Part shown: positions 1 to 6,825 of the stretch, piece after piece | Numbering within the stretch: the stretch's first letter is position 1 | Layout: each line of letters starts with the position of its first letter | DNA from: Comamonadaceae bacterium | GTDB taxonomy: Bacteria; Pseudomonadota; Gammaproteobacteria; Burkholderiales; Burkholderiaceae_C | Assembly (NCBI GenBank): GCA_027490485.1 | Contig: JAIXYA010000095.1 | Span: 1-13,905 of the forward strand | Length of the DNA: 13,905 bases | Reading direction: 5' to 3' | Position numbers and translations under genes: made by a program | The notes under the pieces: generated by a model | What the model saw: the letters and a program-made list of their open reading frames with translations, nothing else | What the model was told of the DNA's origin: nothing | Database searches by the model: none

Positions 1-65
1 AAACGTTGCAAGCCCAAAGGGCCACCCAAAAAGCTCAACCAGGTTGCCAGTGTTTTATGTTTCAT
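1..65 (-). CDS. TM2-domain (NINE-type) membrane protein, N-terminal fragment cut by window edge
   Basis: Reading the minus strand from an ATG at 65-63 gives 21 codons open to the window edge, beginning MKHKTLATWLSFLGGPLGLQ. This resembles the start of TM2-domain proteins, small two-helix membrane proteins of unknown role. In that family a lysine-rich N-terminus leads into a first hydrophobic helix with a Gly-Gly-x-x-Gly turn. The ATG lies 8 nt after the stop of the upstream acetyltransferase, so the two are probably co-transcribed. No strong Shine-Dalgarno is visible. Only about one helix is present, so the family call rests on a short but characteristic stretch. The remainder of the gene lies left of the window. 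Confidence 0.6.
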   Translation of the reverse strand, partial: MKHKTLATWLSFLGGPLGLQR

Positions 66-73
66 ATGGCAGA

Positions 74-628
74 TTATCGGTTTGGCAGCGTGAGCTCGCT
101 GGCAGGGCTGGAATCTCCCCCCCCCAAGGCTTTTTGCATGAACACGGTGTCTAGCCACTGGCCGTGTTTCCAGCCGCTGGCTTTCAAAATGCCGGTGTGT
201 TCAAACCCCAAGCTGCGGTGCAGTCCAATCGAGCCTGCGTTGGCCGAGTCGCCAATCACCGCCAGCATTTGCCGAATACCCAGCGCCTCGCAATGGCGCA
301 TGAGCTCGGCCAGCAAGGCCCGACCTAGGCCTTGACCGGTATGGTCGGGGTGGATGTAAACCGAGTCCTCGGCCATGAAGCGAAACGCGGGGCGGGGCCT
401 GAAGGCACCCGCATAGGCAAAACCCAGCACCTCAGCACCTCGGCTGGCAACCAAATGTGGCAAGCCTTTGGCCAGTACGTCGGTTCTGCGGCGGCTCATG
501 TCGTCCAGGTCGGGGGGCTCTAATTCAAAGCTGCCTTTGCCATGCGTCACATGGTGGGCATAGATGGCAGTCACGGCTGGCAAATCAGCTGGCAAACTGG
601 GTCGGATAAGCAGAGCAGAAGGGTGCAT
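74..628 (-). CDS. GNAT-family N-acetyltransferase (phosphinothricin acetyltransferase-like)
   Basis: This is a GNAT-fold acetyltransferase that would transfer an acetyl group from acetyl-CoA to an amine; the substrate is unknown. The N-terminus carries the IRPS...AVTAIYAHHV pattern seen in the Pat/YncA (MnaT) subgroup. The acetyl-CoA pyrophosphate loop reads GQGLGRALL, followed by the C-terminal IGDSANAGSIGLHRSLGF segment typical of the same subgroup. I chose the ATG at 628-626 (184 aa) because it sits eight residues before the conserved IRP. The longer frame opens at 682 (202 aa), adding 18 residues with no family likeness and covering a perfect TATAAT for the divergent rpsP. Neither start has a good Shine-Dalgarno. 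A run of nine G on the coding strand lies close to the 3' end. Fold call is firm; substrate is not. Confidence 0.85.
   Translation of the reverse strand: MHPSALLIRPSLPADLPAVTAIYAHHVTHGKGSFELEPPDLDDMSRRRTDVLAKGLPHLVASRGAEVLGFAYAGAFRPRPAFRFMAEDSVYIHPDHTGQGLGRALLAELMRHCEALGIRQMLAVIGDSANAGSIGLHRSLGFEHTGILKASGWKHGQWLDTVFMQKALGGGDSSPASELTLPNR
117..125. repeat. C9/G9 homopolymer inside the acetyltransferase 3' end
   Basis: Nine consecutive C on the plus strand (nine G in the coding sense) encode the Gly-Gly-Gly of KALGGGDSSP near the acetyltransferase C-terminus. Slippage here would change only the last 15 or so residues, after the conserved GNAT fold, so an effect on activity is doubtful. Confidence 0.9.
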
Positions 629-639
629 GGGGGCTAGGT

Positions 640-656
640 CTATAATGACAGGCTTT
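640..656 (+). promoter_or_regulatory. Candidate rpsP promoter (-10 TATAAT and shared downstream block)
   Basis: A perfect TATAAT lies at 641-646, about 84 nt upstream of the rpsP start. No convincing -35 hexamer is present at 16-18 nt spacing. The 17-nt block CTATAATGACAGGCTTT is matched at 16 of 17 positions by the block in front of rplS (2369-2385), which supports both as real ribosomal-protein promoters with a common discriminator and start region. It lies inside the longest reading of the divergent acetyltransferase but outside the shorter reading preferred here. Confidence 0.6.
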
Positions 657-729
657 TCAGCGAGCGCTGGCCGGGTGGTCATGTCGCGTGTCTCATCGCT
701 GAATCAAAGTCTGCACCCAAGGATAAACC

Positions 730-981
730 ATGGTCGTCATCCGACTTTCACGCGGCGGCGCTAAAGCCCGCCCCTTTTTCAACATTGTTGTGGCTGACAA
801 ACGCGTTCGCCGCGATGGCCGTTTTATCGAGCGTATCGGTTTTTACAACCCTATCGCTTCTGGTGGTGAGGAAGGCTTGCGCATTGCCCAAGACCGTCTG
901 AGCTACTGGGTCGGCGTGGGCGCACAAACCTCGCCCACCGTGGATCGCCTGATCAAACAAGCCGGCAAAACTGCCGCTTAA
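730..981 (+). CDS. rpsP: 30S ribosomal protein S16
   Basis: This is small-subunit ribosomal protein S16, which binds 16S rRNA in the body of the 30S subunit and is needed early in assembly. The 83-residue length fits the family. The N-terminus [20 protein letters not shown] and the following [22 protein letters not shown] region are the S16 signature. An AAGGA Shine-Dalgarno element lies about 8 nt before the ATG, which fixes the start. It is the first gene of an rpsP-rimM-trmD cluster, an order widely conserved in Proteobacteria, and rimM begins 17 nt downstream. Confidence 0.98.
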   Translation: MVVIRLSRGGAKARPFFNIVVADKRVRRDGRFIERIGFYNPIASGGEEGLRIAQDRLSYWVGVGAQTSPTVDRLIKQAGKTAA

Positions 982-998
982 AAGCCCATCCCCAACCC

Positions 999-1571
999 AT
1001 GCAACCCGCTTGGGAGCCTGCTGAATTACCAGCGGACGCTATCGAAGTCGGACGCATTCTGGATGCTTGGGGTCTCAAGGGGTGGCTGAAAATCCTCCCC
1101 CACAGCGCCTCTCCCGAGGCGCTGTTTTCTTCTAAACGCTGGTTTTTACAACCCAATGAACGCGGTGCCTCGCCGTTTACCGGTACGGTGCAGCTGCGTG
1201 TGCGTGAAGCCAAAGAACATTCGGACAGCGTGGTGGCTTGCATCCACGAATTGGACGACCGTGATGTTGCCCAAAGCCTCAAAGGCGCACGCATATTTGT
1301 GCCTCGGTCGAGCTTTCCCACGCCAGCCATCGACGAATACTATTGGGTCGATCTGATGGGTTTGCAGGTGCGAAACCGTGAAGGCGTCAATTTAGGCGAG
1401 GTCACCGAATTGCTGTCAACCGGTCCACAAACCGTGCTGGTCTTGCGCGACACGGTGACCGATGGCGAAGGCAAACCCATAGAGCGAATGATTCCCTTTG
1501 TCTCCGCCTATGTTGATGCGGTTGACATACAAGGTCGCCTCATCACGGTGGACTGGCAAGCCGATTACTGA
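999..1571 (+). CDS. rimM: 16S rRNA processing / ribosome maturation factor RimM
   Basis: RimM binds free 30S subunits through protein S19 and assists maturation of the 16S rRNA 3' (head) domain. The 190 residues show both expected domains. The N-terminal RimM barrel is at about residues 15-105 (EVGRILDAWGLKGWLKI, with the conserved Gly-Leu-Lys-Gly turn). The C-terminal PRC-barrel is at about 110-188, containing YYWVDLMGLQV, the GEVTELLSTG stretch and RMIPFVSAYVDAVD. It follows rpsP by 17 nt and precedes trmD, the standard context. There is no obvious Shine-Dalgarno before the ATG, so expression may depend partly on translation of rpsP. A poorly conserved N-terminal tail of about 14 residues precedes the domain. 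Confidence 0.96.
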   Translation: MQPAWEPAELPADAIEVGRILDAWGLKGWLKILPHSASPEALFSSKRWFLQPNERGASPFTGTVQLRVREAKEHSDSVVACIHELDDRDVAQSLKGARIFVPRSSFPTPAIDEYYWVDLMGLQVRNREGVNLGEVTELLSTGPQTVLVLRDTVTDGEGKPIERMIPFVSAYVDAVDIQGRLITVDWQADY

Positions 1572-1598
1572 CGGCATCACTTACCGCATACTTTGACC

Positions 1599-2360
1599 AT
1601 GCGCGTTGACATCATCACTTTGTTTCCCGAACTTTTCCCTGCTTTTTTGCAAGCGGGTGTGACGCGCCGCGCCTATGAAAGCGGGCAACTGGCGGTGAAA
1701 ACATGGAACCCCCGCGACCACGCCGAGGGCAACTACAAACGGGTAGACGACCGGCCTTTTGGCGGCGGCCCTGGCATGGTCATGCTGGCTGAACCGTTGG
1801 CGGCTTGCTTGGCAGCCGTTCGGGCAGAAAGCGGCTTCAACAGAGAACAAGCGCCTTTGCTGTATTTTTCGCCGGTGGGACAGGTGCTGACCCAAAACAT
1901 GGTGCAGCAGGCAGGGCAAACCGTTGGCGTGGTGCTGCTGTGCGGCCGCTACGAGGGCATCGATCAGCGCTTTATTGACAGGCATGTAGACGCCCAAATC
2001 AGCTTAGGCGACTTTGTGTTGTCGGGTGGCGAAATTGCCGCCATGGCATGGCTGGACGCCTTGGCCCGTTTGCAACCGGGTGTTTTGCATGATGAACAAA
2101 GCCATTTGCAAGACAGCTTTACCCCTGCGCTGAGTGGTTTGCTGGACTCCCCCCACTACACCCGCCCCGATGTGTGGCAAGACCAAACGGTGCCCGAGGC
2201 CCTGCTGTCGGGTCACCATGCCCATATTGCGGCTTGGCGACGCCAGCAAAGCCTGACGCTGACCGCCCAAAACCGCCCCGATTTGCTAGAAAAAGCCCGT
2301 CAATCTGGGCTTTTGACCCGCGCGGATGAGCAACTCTTGGCGCATAAGCCCAAGGCTTAG
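1599..2360 (+). CDS. trmD: tRNA (guanine-N1-)-methyltransferase TrmD
   Basis: TrmD methylates N1 of G37 next to the anticodon using S-adenosylmethionine, preventing +1 frameshifting. It is a SPOUT-fold enzyme with a deep trefoil knot and acts as a homodimer. The start MRVDIITLFPELF is the family N-terminus. Knot and cofactor-binding segments are LLCGRYEGIDQR (about 113-124) and ISLGDFVLSGGE (about 134-145). The catalytic-region Asp of QDSF is near residue 172, followed by the conserved PHYTRP. At 253 residues it matches the usual length. I use the ATG at 1599; an in-frame TTG two codons earlier is possible but not family-like. No clear Shine-Dalgarno is visible. The gap to rimM is 27 nt. Confidence 0.97.
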   Translation: MRVDIITLFPELFPAFLQAGVTRRAYESGQLAVKTWNPRDHAEGNYKRVDDRPFGGGPGMVMLAEPLAACLAAVRAESGFNREQAPLLYFSPVGQVLTQNMVQQAGQTVGVVLLCGRYEGIDQRFIDRHVDAQISLGDFVLSGGEIAAMAWLDALARLQPGVLHDEQSHLQDSFTPALSGLLDSPHYTRPDVWQDQTVPEALLSGHHAHIAAWRRQQSLTLTAQNRPDLLEKARQSGLLTRADEQLLAHKPKA

Positions 2361-2368
2361 CCAGCCAG

Positions 2369-2385
2369 CTATAATGGCAGGCTTT
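2369..2385 (+). promoter_or_regulatory. Candidate rplS promoter (-10 TATAAT, same block as rpsP)
   Basis: TATAAT at 2370-2375 starts nine bases after the trmD stop and about 90 nt before the rplS ATG. The surrounding 17 nt, CTATAATGGCAGGCTTT, differ from the rpsP box at one position. No good -35 is seen at standard spacing. It implies that rplS can be transcribed separately from the rpsP-rimM-trmD message. Confidence 0.6.
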
Positions 2386-2387
2386 CG

Positions 2388-2428
2388 ATCCTCTGGATGG
2401 CCGCCTCGTGTTTTCAACACCATAGGCC
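2388..2428 (+). promoter_or_regulatory. Structured 5' leader of rplS
   Basis: Between the promoter box and the L19 start there are two potential hairpins. The first is ATCC/GGAT with a three-base loop (2388-2398). The second is a nested structure with an outer GGCC/GGCC pair (2399-2402 with 2425-2428) around GTGTT-TTC-AACAC (2408-2420), followed immediately by TTTT. The shape could be a weak attenuator or a binding site for L19. Stems are short, so this is a suggestion rather than a call. Confidence 0.3.
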
Positions 2429-2465
2429 TTTTGTGTAGCGCATCCATGATCATTGTGAGGACACC

Positions 2466-2849
2466 ATGAATCTCATCCAGACCCTGGAACAAGAAGAAAT
2501 CGCCCGTATGGGCAAGAAAATCCCGGTTTTCGCCCCTGGCGACACCGTGGTGGTCAGCGTCAACGTGGTCGAGGGAACGCGCAAACGTGTCCAGGCCTTT
2601 GAAGGCGTGGTCATTGCCAAGCGCAACCGCGGCATCAACTCCAACTTCATCGTCCGCAAAATCTCCAGCGGCGAAGGCGTTGAGCGTACTTTCCAAACCT
2701 ACAGCCCCTTGATCGCTGGCATTGAAGTCAAGCGCCGTGGTGATGTGCGTCGTGCCAAGCTTTACTATTTGCGTGAGCGCAGCGGTAAATCTGCCCGTAT
2801 CAAAGAAAAACTCACAGCCAAAGCAGCACCTGCTGCTGCCGCTAAGTAA
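2466..2849 (+). CDS. rplS: 50S ribosomal protein L19
   Basis: L19 is a large-subunit ribosomal protein at the 30S-50S interface. The protein starts [20 protein letters not shown] and shows the family blocks [36 protein letters not shown] and [12 protein letters not shown], then [27 protein letters not shown]. Length is 127 residues against about 115 in E. coli. The excess is an Ala/Lys-rich tail ([11 protein letters not shown]), common in related bacteria. GTGAGGA shortly before the ATG is a good Shine-Dalgarno. It is 105 nt from trmD, a wider gap than in enterics, with its own promoter-like element, and it ends in a strong terminator. Confidence 0.98.
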   Translation: MNLIQTLEQEEIARMGKKIPVFAPGDTVVVSVNVVEGTRKRVQAFEGVVIAKRNRGINSNFIVRKISSGEGVERTFQTYSPLIAGIEVKRRGDVRRAKLYYLRERSGKSARIKEKLTAKAAPAAAAK

Positions 2850-2875
2850 GACCTCCTTCAAGGTCTGCTTGAAAC

Positions 2876-2909
2876 AAACCGCCCCAGTTCACGCTGCGGC
2901 GGTTTTTTT
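2876..2909 (+). terminator. Rho-independent terminator after rplS
   Basis: An 8-bp perfect stem AAACCGCC/GGCGGTTT (2876-2883 with 2898-2905) is followed by an uninterrupted T7 run at 2903-2909, the first three of which close the stem. An inner CAG/CTG pairing (2885-2887 with 2894-2896) can tighten the loop. A small AGACCT/AGGTCT hairpin (2849-2866) precedes it at the rplS stop codon. It closes the ribosomal-protein transcription unit. Confidence 0.85.
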
Positions 2910-2928
2910 CTGACCTCTCATTAACTTT

Positions 2929-3648
2929 GTGGTTTCCTTGACCCAAATCCCCCGTTTCTCACCTGAAACCGCAGAAGTTTTGGGCTGGGATGGGCATTTG
3001 CCTCGGGTACCTGTGCATAGGCTTGCACCGCTGGGCTTGCGACAGCACTTTGCCATGCCACCTGTTTGGCAGCCCGATGCCATGCTGGAGCCCCCGTTAA
3101 ACCCGCTGAAGCCTCCGGTGGATGCGGCCGTGCTGGTGGGCGTGGTGATGCGCCCCCAGCCCAGTGTGTTGCTCACGCTCAGAACCGCCCATTTGTCGAC
3201 CCATTCGGGTCAGATTGCCTTTCCTGGGGGGCGCTTTGACGAAGGCGATGCAGATGCGGTGGCGGCGGCGCTGCGTGAGTCGCAAGAAGAGGTGGGACTG
3301 GCGTCCTCTCACGTCGAGGTCTTGGGGCAATTGCCTTTGTACCTGACTGGCACAGGCTTTAAGGTAACGCCCGTGGTGGCTTTGATTGACCCCGCGATGC
3401 GTCTGACCGCCAATCCGCATGAGGTGGCGCAAGTGTTCGAGGTGCCTTTGGCGCATGTGATGAACCCTGCTAACCACTGCCGCCATGCGGTGGAGTGGTC
3501 CGGCGTGCGACGCGAGTGGTTCTCCATGCCCTATGAAGACGCCGATCAAAAACGCTTTATTTGGGGCGTGACCGCCGGTATTTTGCGCAACCTTTACTGT
3601 TTTTTAAGCACTGACCCCGCTCAGGCTGGGTCAAGCGCTGAGTCTTGA
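2929..3648 (+). CDS. NUDIX hydrolase, CoA pyrophosphatase type (UPF0035 / NudL-like)
   Basis: This enzyme probably cleaves coenzyme A and its derivatives to 3',5'-ADP and phosphopantetheine, or related nucleoside diphosphate compounds, using Mg2+ or Mn2+. Before the NUDIX box is the UPF0035 signature: LLTLRT, HSGQIAFPGGRFD (about residues 81-105). The box itself continues DADAVAAALRESQEEVGL (about 107-124), with the one-residue-longer spacing characteristic of the CoA subgroup and the catalytic REx2EE set intact. The C-terminal YRF/W-type region (KRFIWGVTAGIL) also matches. The first 60 residues form a poorly conserved extension. The start used is a GTG without a Shine-Dalgarno; TTG at 2938 is an alternative. 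A separate transcription unit is likely, since a terminator lies just upstream. Confidence 0.9.
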   Translation: MVSLTQIPRFSPETAEVLGWDGHLPRVPVHRLAPLGLRQHFAMPPVWQPDAMLEPPLNPLKPPVDAAVLVGVVMRPQPSVLLTLRTAHLSTHSGQIAFPGGRFDEGDADAVAAALRESQEEVGLASSHVEVLGQLPLYLTGTGFKVTPVVALIDPAMRLTANPHEVAQVFEVPLAHVMNPANHCRHAVEWSGVRREWFSMPYEDADQKRFIWGVTAGILRNLYCFLSTDPAQAGSSAES

Positions 3649-3661
3649 CTATCATGCAGGC

Positions 3662-4636
3662 ATGAGTTTTTTCGCACTTTTATTTGCTTTCTTGCTTGAG
3701 CAAGCCCGACCATTGAGTTTTGGTGAAAGCTTGGAACGCTTCTCGCAAGCTTGGGCAGACAGGGTTCGCAAGACGCTAGACACCGGTGACCAACGCCACG
3801 CTTGGACCGCTTGGGGCTTGGCCATGGGCTTGCCGTGCTTGCTTGTGTTGATGGTTCACGTCTTGCTGATGTGGTTCGCGGGTTGGCTTTTTGCCATGCT
3901 CTGGAGCGTGGCCGTGTTGTATGCCACCTTGGGTTTTCGCCATTTCAGTCATCACTTCACCGGCATTCGACATGCGCTGTCCGTGGGTGACGATGTGCAG
4001 GCCAACACGCTTCTCTCACAGTGGTCGGGTGCCAAAGGCGAAAACCTCTCACGCGAGGAAATCATTCGCCATGTGATCGAATATTCAGCGATTGCGGCGC
4101 ACCGGCATGTGTTTGGCGTGGTGGTCTGGTTTGTGGTCTTTGCGGGTTTGGGCTTGGGGCCTGTGGGTGCGGTGTTTTACAGATTGAGTGAATTTTTGTC
4201 CCGAGCGTGGGTAAGTCCTGAAACGCCAGTTTTGGGAGCCGCTGAACTCAGCAACCCCGCGCTAGAAACCACTGCTGCCAAAGCGTGGCGTGTGACTGAC
4301 TGGGTACCTGCCCGAATGACTGCCTTGAGTTTTGCGGTGGTAGGCAATTTTGAAGATGCGGTTGAAGCTTGGCGTCACGATGCCACACATTTCCCTGATT
4401 CCAACGACGGGGTGGTGTTGGCTGCTACCTCGGGTGCCATCAATGTTCGCTTGGGCGGCAAAAATTTAGTTCTACCAGACGAGGAGTCTTTACTCACGCC
4501 TCAGGCCGTAGAGACCACCGCTGGGCGTGAGCCTGAGTTATTCCATTTGCGCAGCATGGTCGGCTTGGTTTGGCGTGCGGTGGTGATGTGGATGCTGCTG
4601 CTGGCGCTTTTAACGTTGGCGCGGTTGCTGGGCTGA
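3662..4636 (+). CDS. CobD/CbiB/AmpE-like integral membrane protein
   Basis: This is a 324-residue polytopic membrane protein related to the CobD/CbiB-AmpE superfamily. Hydrophobic segments appear at about residues 1-12, 55-85, 128-152 and 300-322. Family-like stretches are AAHRHVFGVVVWFVV followed by GLGPVGAVFYRLSEFL, then DWVPARMTALSFAVVGNF and the NDGVVLAATSGAINVRLGG segment, which corresponds to the CbiB SPNSG...AGALGVRLGG region. CbiB proper makes adenosylcobinamide phosphate from cobyric acid. No other cobalamin gene is nearby and the substrate loops look divergent, so catalytic function is not established; an AmpE-like sensing or accessory role is as likely. The ATG lies 13 nt after the NUDIX gene stop, implying co-transcription. 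It is convergent with rsgA, 15 nt away. Confidence 0.8.
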   Translation: MSFFALLFAFLLEQARPLSFGESLERFSQAWADRVRKTLDTGDQRHAWTAWGLAMGLPCLLVLMVHVLLMWFAGWLFAMLWSVAVLYATLGFRHFSHHFTGIRHALSVGDDVQANTLLSQWSGAKGENLSREEIIRHVIEYSAIAAHRHVFGVVVWFVVFAGLGLGPVGAVFYRLSEFLSRAWVSPETPVLGAAELSNPALETTAAKAWRVTDWVPARMTALSFAVVGNFEDAVEAWRHDATHFPDSNDGVVLAATSGAINVRLGGKNLVLPDEESLLTPQAVETTAGREPELFHLRSMVGLVWRAVVMWMLLLALLTLARLLG

Positions 4637-4651
4637 AGCGCTTTTTCAAGC

Positions 4652-5545
4652 CTAATATGTTTTAGGTGCCGACAGCTCAGCAAAAAGCTCGGTGTAAATT
4701 TTGTAGCGCCCTGGGTCAATCGCTTGTTCAAGCAAAGCTTGGCGCACACCGCAATCGGGTTCATGCACATGGCTGCAGTTGTGAAATTTGCAGTGGTCTG
4801 CATGGATGGCAATATCGGGCATACACGAGGCCAGTGCCTGAGGGGCAATATGGTGTAGACCAAATGCTTGAAAACCAGGGGAGTCCATCAGGGCGGTTGT
4901 TTTGCTTTCATCTGCCCAATACCAAGTGGTCGAGGTGGTGGTGTGTTTGCCCGACTGCAAAGCCTGAGAAATGATGTTGGTCGCTGCTTTGGCATCGGGT
5001 ACCAAGCGGTTGATCAGTGTGCTCTTACCCGCACCCGAGGGGCCAAGCACCAAGGTGACGCGATTGGCAAGTTCGTTTTTGAGAGCGCTCAGGTCCTGCT
5101 CAAGGTTTTTCAAGCTCAGGGGCAGCACCAAACAACCGAGTTGCTGGTAGGGCAAAAGTTTCTGCCAAGCTCTGGTGAACGCGTCTCCCAAGTCTTGCTT
5201 GTTCAAACCAATCAAGGTGCGTATGCCTTCATGGCGAGCCGCAATCAAGGCCCTAGACAACTGGCTTTGTGAAAAATCGGGCTCTGCGGCCACCAAGACC
5301 AAGACTTGGTCGATATTGGCGGCGAACGATTTGGTTCGAATTTCATCTTGACGGTAGAAGATGTTTTTTCGGGTTTCAATAGATTCAATGCTGCCGCCAT
5401 CTTCACTGGCGCTCCACTGCACATGGTCGCCGACCACCGCGTGGTTTTTTTTACCCCGTGGGTGGCAAATTCTGCGCTCACCTTTGGCATCTTCCACCCA
5501 AACATGGCGACCATGGCTGGCCACCACCAAACCCCAAGCGGTCAT
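4652..5545 (-). CDS. rsgA: Ribosome small-subunit-dependent GTPase A (RsgA/YjeQ)
   Basis: RsgA is a circularly permuted GTPase that checks the decoding centre during the last steps of 30S assembly, with GTP hydrolysis stimulated by the 30S subunit. The motifs appear in the permuted order. An N-terminal OB-fold (about 1-70) is followed by G4 NKQD at 115-118, G1/P-loop GPSGAGKST at 168-176, the switch Thr cluster TTTST at 202-206 and G3 DSPG at 221-224. A C-terminal zinc module has Cys252, Cys257, His259 and Cys265. All key residues are present. The 297-residue length is somewhat short, mainly at the N-terminus, as in related Burkholderiales. Its ATG overlaps the stop of the M48 gene by ATGA, indicating translational coupling. 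Confidence 0.96.
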   Translation of the reverse strand: MTAWGLVVASHGRHVWVEDAKGERRICHPRGKKNHAVVGDHVQWSASEDGGSIESIETRKNIFYRQDEIRTKSFAANIDQVLVLVAAEPDFSQSQLSRALIAARHEGIRTLIGLNKQDLGDAFTRAWQKLLPYQQLGCLVLPLSLKNLEQDLSALKNELANRVTLVLGPSGAGKSTLINRLVPDAKAATNIISQALQSGKHTTTSTTWYWADESKTTALMDSPGFQAFGLHHIAPQALASCMPDIAIHADHCKFHNCSHVHEPDCGVRQALLEQAIDPGRYKIYTELFAELSAPKTY

Positions 5546-6798
5546 GCAGTCAGTCGGGCCAAGCGTTGTGCGGCCGGTGGGTGCGAATGGTAGAAAGCCA
5601 CATACAGCGGATCAGGCGTCAGGGTAGACGCATTGTCTTGGTAGAGCTTGAGAAGTGCCTGACGCAAGTCAGCGCCATTGGCATGTTGGCAAGCAAAGGC
5701 ATCTGCTTCAAATTCATGCTTCCTAGAACGTGCCGACTGCCAAGGTTTGGTGACAAAGGACACCAAAGGCACAAACATCATGAACAAGAGCAAGGCAATG
5801 GCGTCGTTGGCGCTGCCTAAGTGCGGCTGTATACCCATGCCCTCATAAAACCAGGTTTGGGTGCTGAGCCAACCTAAGCCCGCAAGCCCCACCAAGGTGA
5901 ATGCAAAACTGCTGAGCAAAGATTTGGGGATGTGCTTGAGCTTGGCATGCCCCAGTTCGTGGGCCAGCACAGCTTCCATCTCATCGGCATTGAGCTGCTT
6001 GAGCAAGGTGTCAAAAAATACCACACGTTTTTGTTTGCCTAGGCCAGTGAAAAACGCATTCGAATGGGCTGAGCGGCGGCTGCCATCCATCACAAAGAAA
6101 CCATTGGCTTGAAAGCCTGTGCGCTGCATCAAGGCAATGACACGGTCTTTCAAGGTGGCATCTTCCAGCGGTTGAAATTTGTTGAACAAAGGCATGATGA
6201 CGCTGGGGGCCAACCACATGACAAACAATTGGTAAGCCACCAATACACCCCAAGCAATCACCCACCACCATGCGCCGCCCGACTGCATCAAATACAAGAC
6301 CAACCACAGCAAGGGCAAACCCAATGCAGCGGCGACCAAGCCACCCTTGAGCATGTCGCTCAGCCACAAACCCAAGGTCATGCGGTTAAAGCCAAAGGAT
6401 TGCTCGATGTGAAAGGTTTGCACATACGACAGTGGCAAGCTGACCACTGCGCTGATGAGGGTGAAACTGAACACCAAGGCGATTTGCTGCCACATGCCAG
6501 GACCGATAAAGTCAATCAACACTTGGTCGAGAAATGCCAAGCCACCTAGCAAGGTCCACATCACCAACATGGCTGTGTCAAGCGCCAAGTCCCAATGACC
6601 TAAACGCAATTTCGCGATGGTGTAGTCAGCGGCTTTTTGGTGTGCTGCAACATCAATGACCGATGCGAATGCATCAGGAACTTTGGCGCGGTGCTGCGCC
6701 ACATGACGCATTTGCCGGTTTGCAAGCCAAAACTTGATGAGCAGGTTGATTACCAGCAAGCTGGTAAAAATGAGAGTAAAGCTTAAAGAGGTAGTCAT
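5542..6798 (-). CDS. M48-family membrane zinc metalloprotease (Ste24/CAAX protease-like)
   Basis: This is an integral-membrane zinc endopeptidase of the M48 (Ste24) type, 418 residues. The zinc site is HELGH at 280-284 in the context [15 protein letters not shown], with third ligand Glu362 in HEFEADAFA and the conserved Asp366. The conserved C-terminal [10 protein letters not shown] motif is present. The N-terminal M48 domain (about 30-205) supplies several hydrophobic helices, and more flank the catalytic site, as in eukaryotic Ste24. Bacteria lack prenylated CAAX proteins, so the natural substrate is unknown; membrane-protein quality control is an inference. The gene is divergent from orn, with 27 nt between the start codons, and is followed by rsgA in an ATGA overlap. 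Confidence 0.93.
   Translation of the reverse strand: MTTSLSFTLIFTSLLVINLLIKFWLANRQMRHVAQHRAKVPDAFASVIDVAAHQKAADYTIAKLRLGHWDLALDTAMLVMWTLLGGLAFLDQVLIDFIGPGMWQQIALVFSFTLISAVVSLPLSYVQTFHIEQSFGFNRMTLGLWLSDMLKGGLVAAALGLPLLWLVLYLMQSGGAWWWVIAWGVLVAYQLFVMWLAPSVIMPLFNKFQPLEDATLKDRVIALMQRTGFQANGFFVMDGSRRSAHSNAFFTGLGKQKRVVFFDTLLKQLNADEMEAVLAHELGHAKLKHIPKSLLSSFAFTLVGLAGLGWLSTQTWFYEGMGIQPHLGSANDAIALLLFMMFVPLVSFVTKPWQSARSRKHEFEADAFACQHANGADLRQALLKLYQDNASTLTPDPLYVAFYHSHPPAAQRLARLTA
6750..6767. promoter_or_regulatory. Perfect 8-bp dyad at the M48/orn divergent junction
   Basis: TTACCAGC-AA-GCTGGTAA is an exact inverted repeat with a two-base spacer. It lies about 31 bp inside the M48 gene and about 58 bp upstream of the orn ATG, a plausible position for an operator serving orn. 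The two-base spacer argues against an RNA hairpin. It also falls in coding sequence, so it may be coincidental. Confidence 0.25.
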
Positions 6799-6825
6799 GT
6801 ATCTAGTTTAGAGGACAATGACCAC

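Noticed and set aside
1581..1997. 138-codon minus-strand frame opposite trmD
   Set aside because: Shadow of a conserved gene, with no promoter, Shine-Dalgarno or family likeness.
2286..2861. 191-codon minus-strand frame opposite trmD end and rplS
   Set aside because: It lies antisense to rplS, a certain gene, and its translation resembles no family I know; it is a shadow frame.
3097..3549. 150-codon minus-strand frame opposite the NUDIX gene
   Set aside because: The His/Arg/Gln-rich composition is typical of a shadow frame and it spans the NUDIX box on the other strand.
4637..4651. Bidirectional terminator between the CobD-like gene and rsgA
   Set aside because: Only weak short pairings around AGCGCT and TGAA/TTCA are possible in the 15-nt gap; not enough to call.
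6109..6549. 146-codon plus-strand frame opposite the M48 protease
   Set aside because: Gln/His-rich shadow with no recognisable motif; the opposite strand encodes clear membrane helices.
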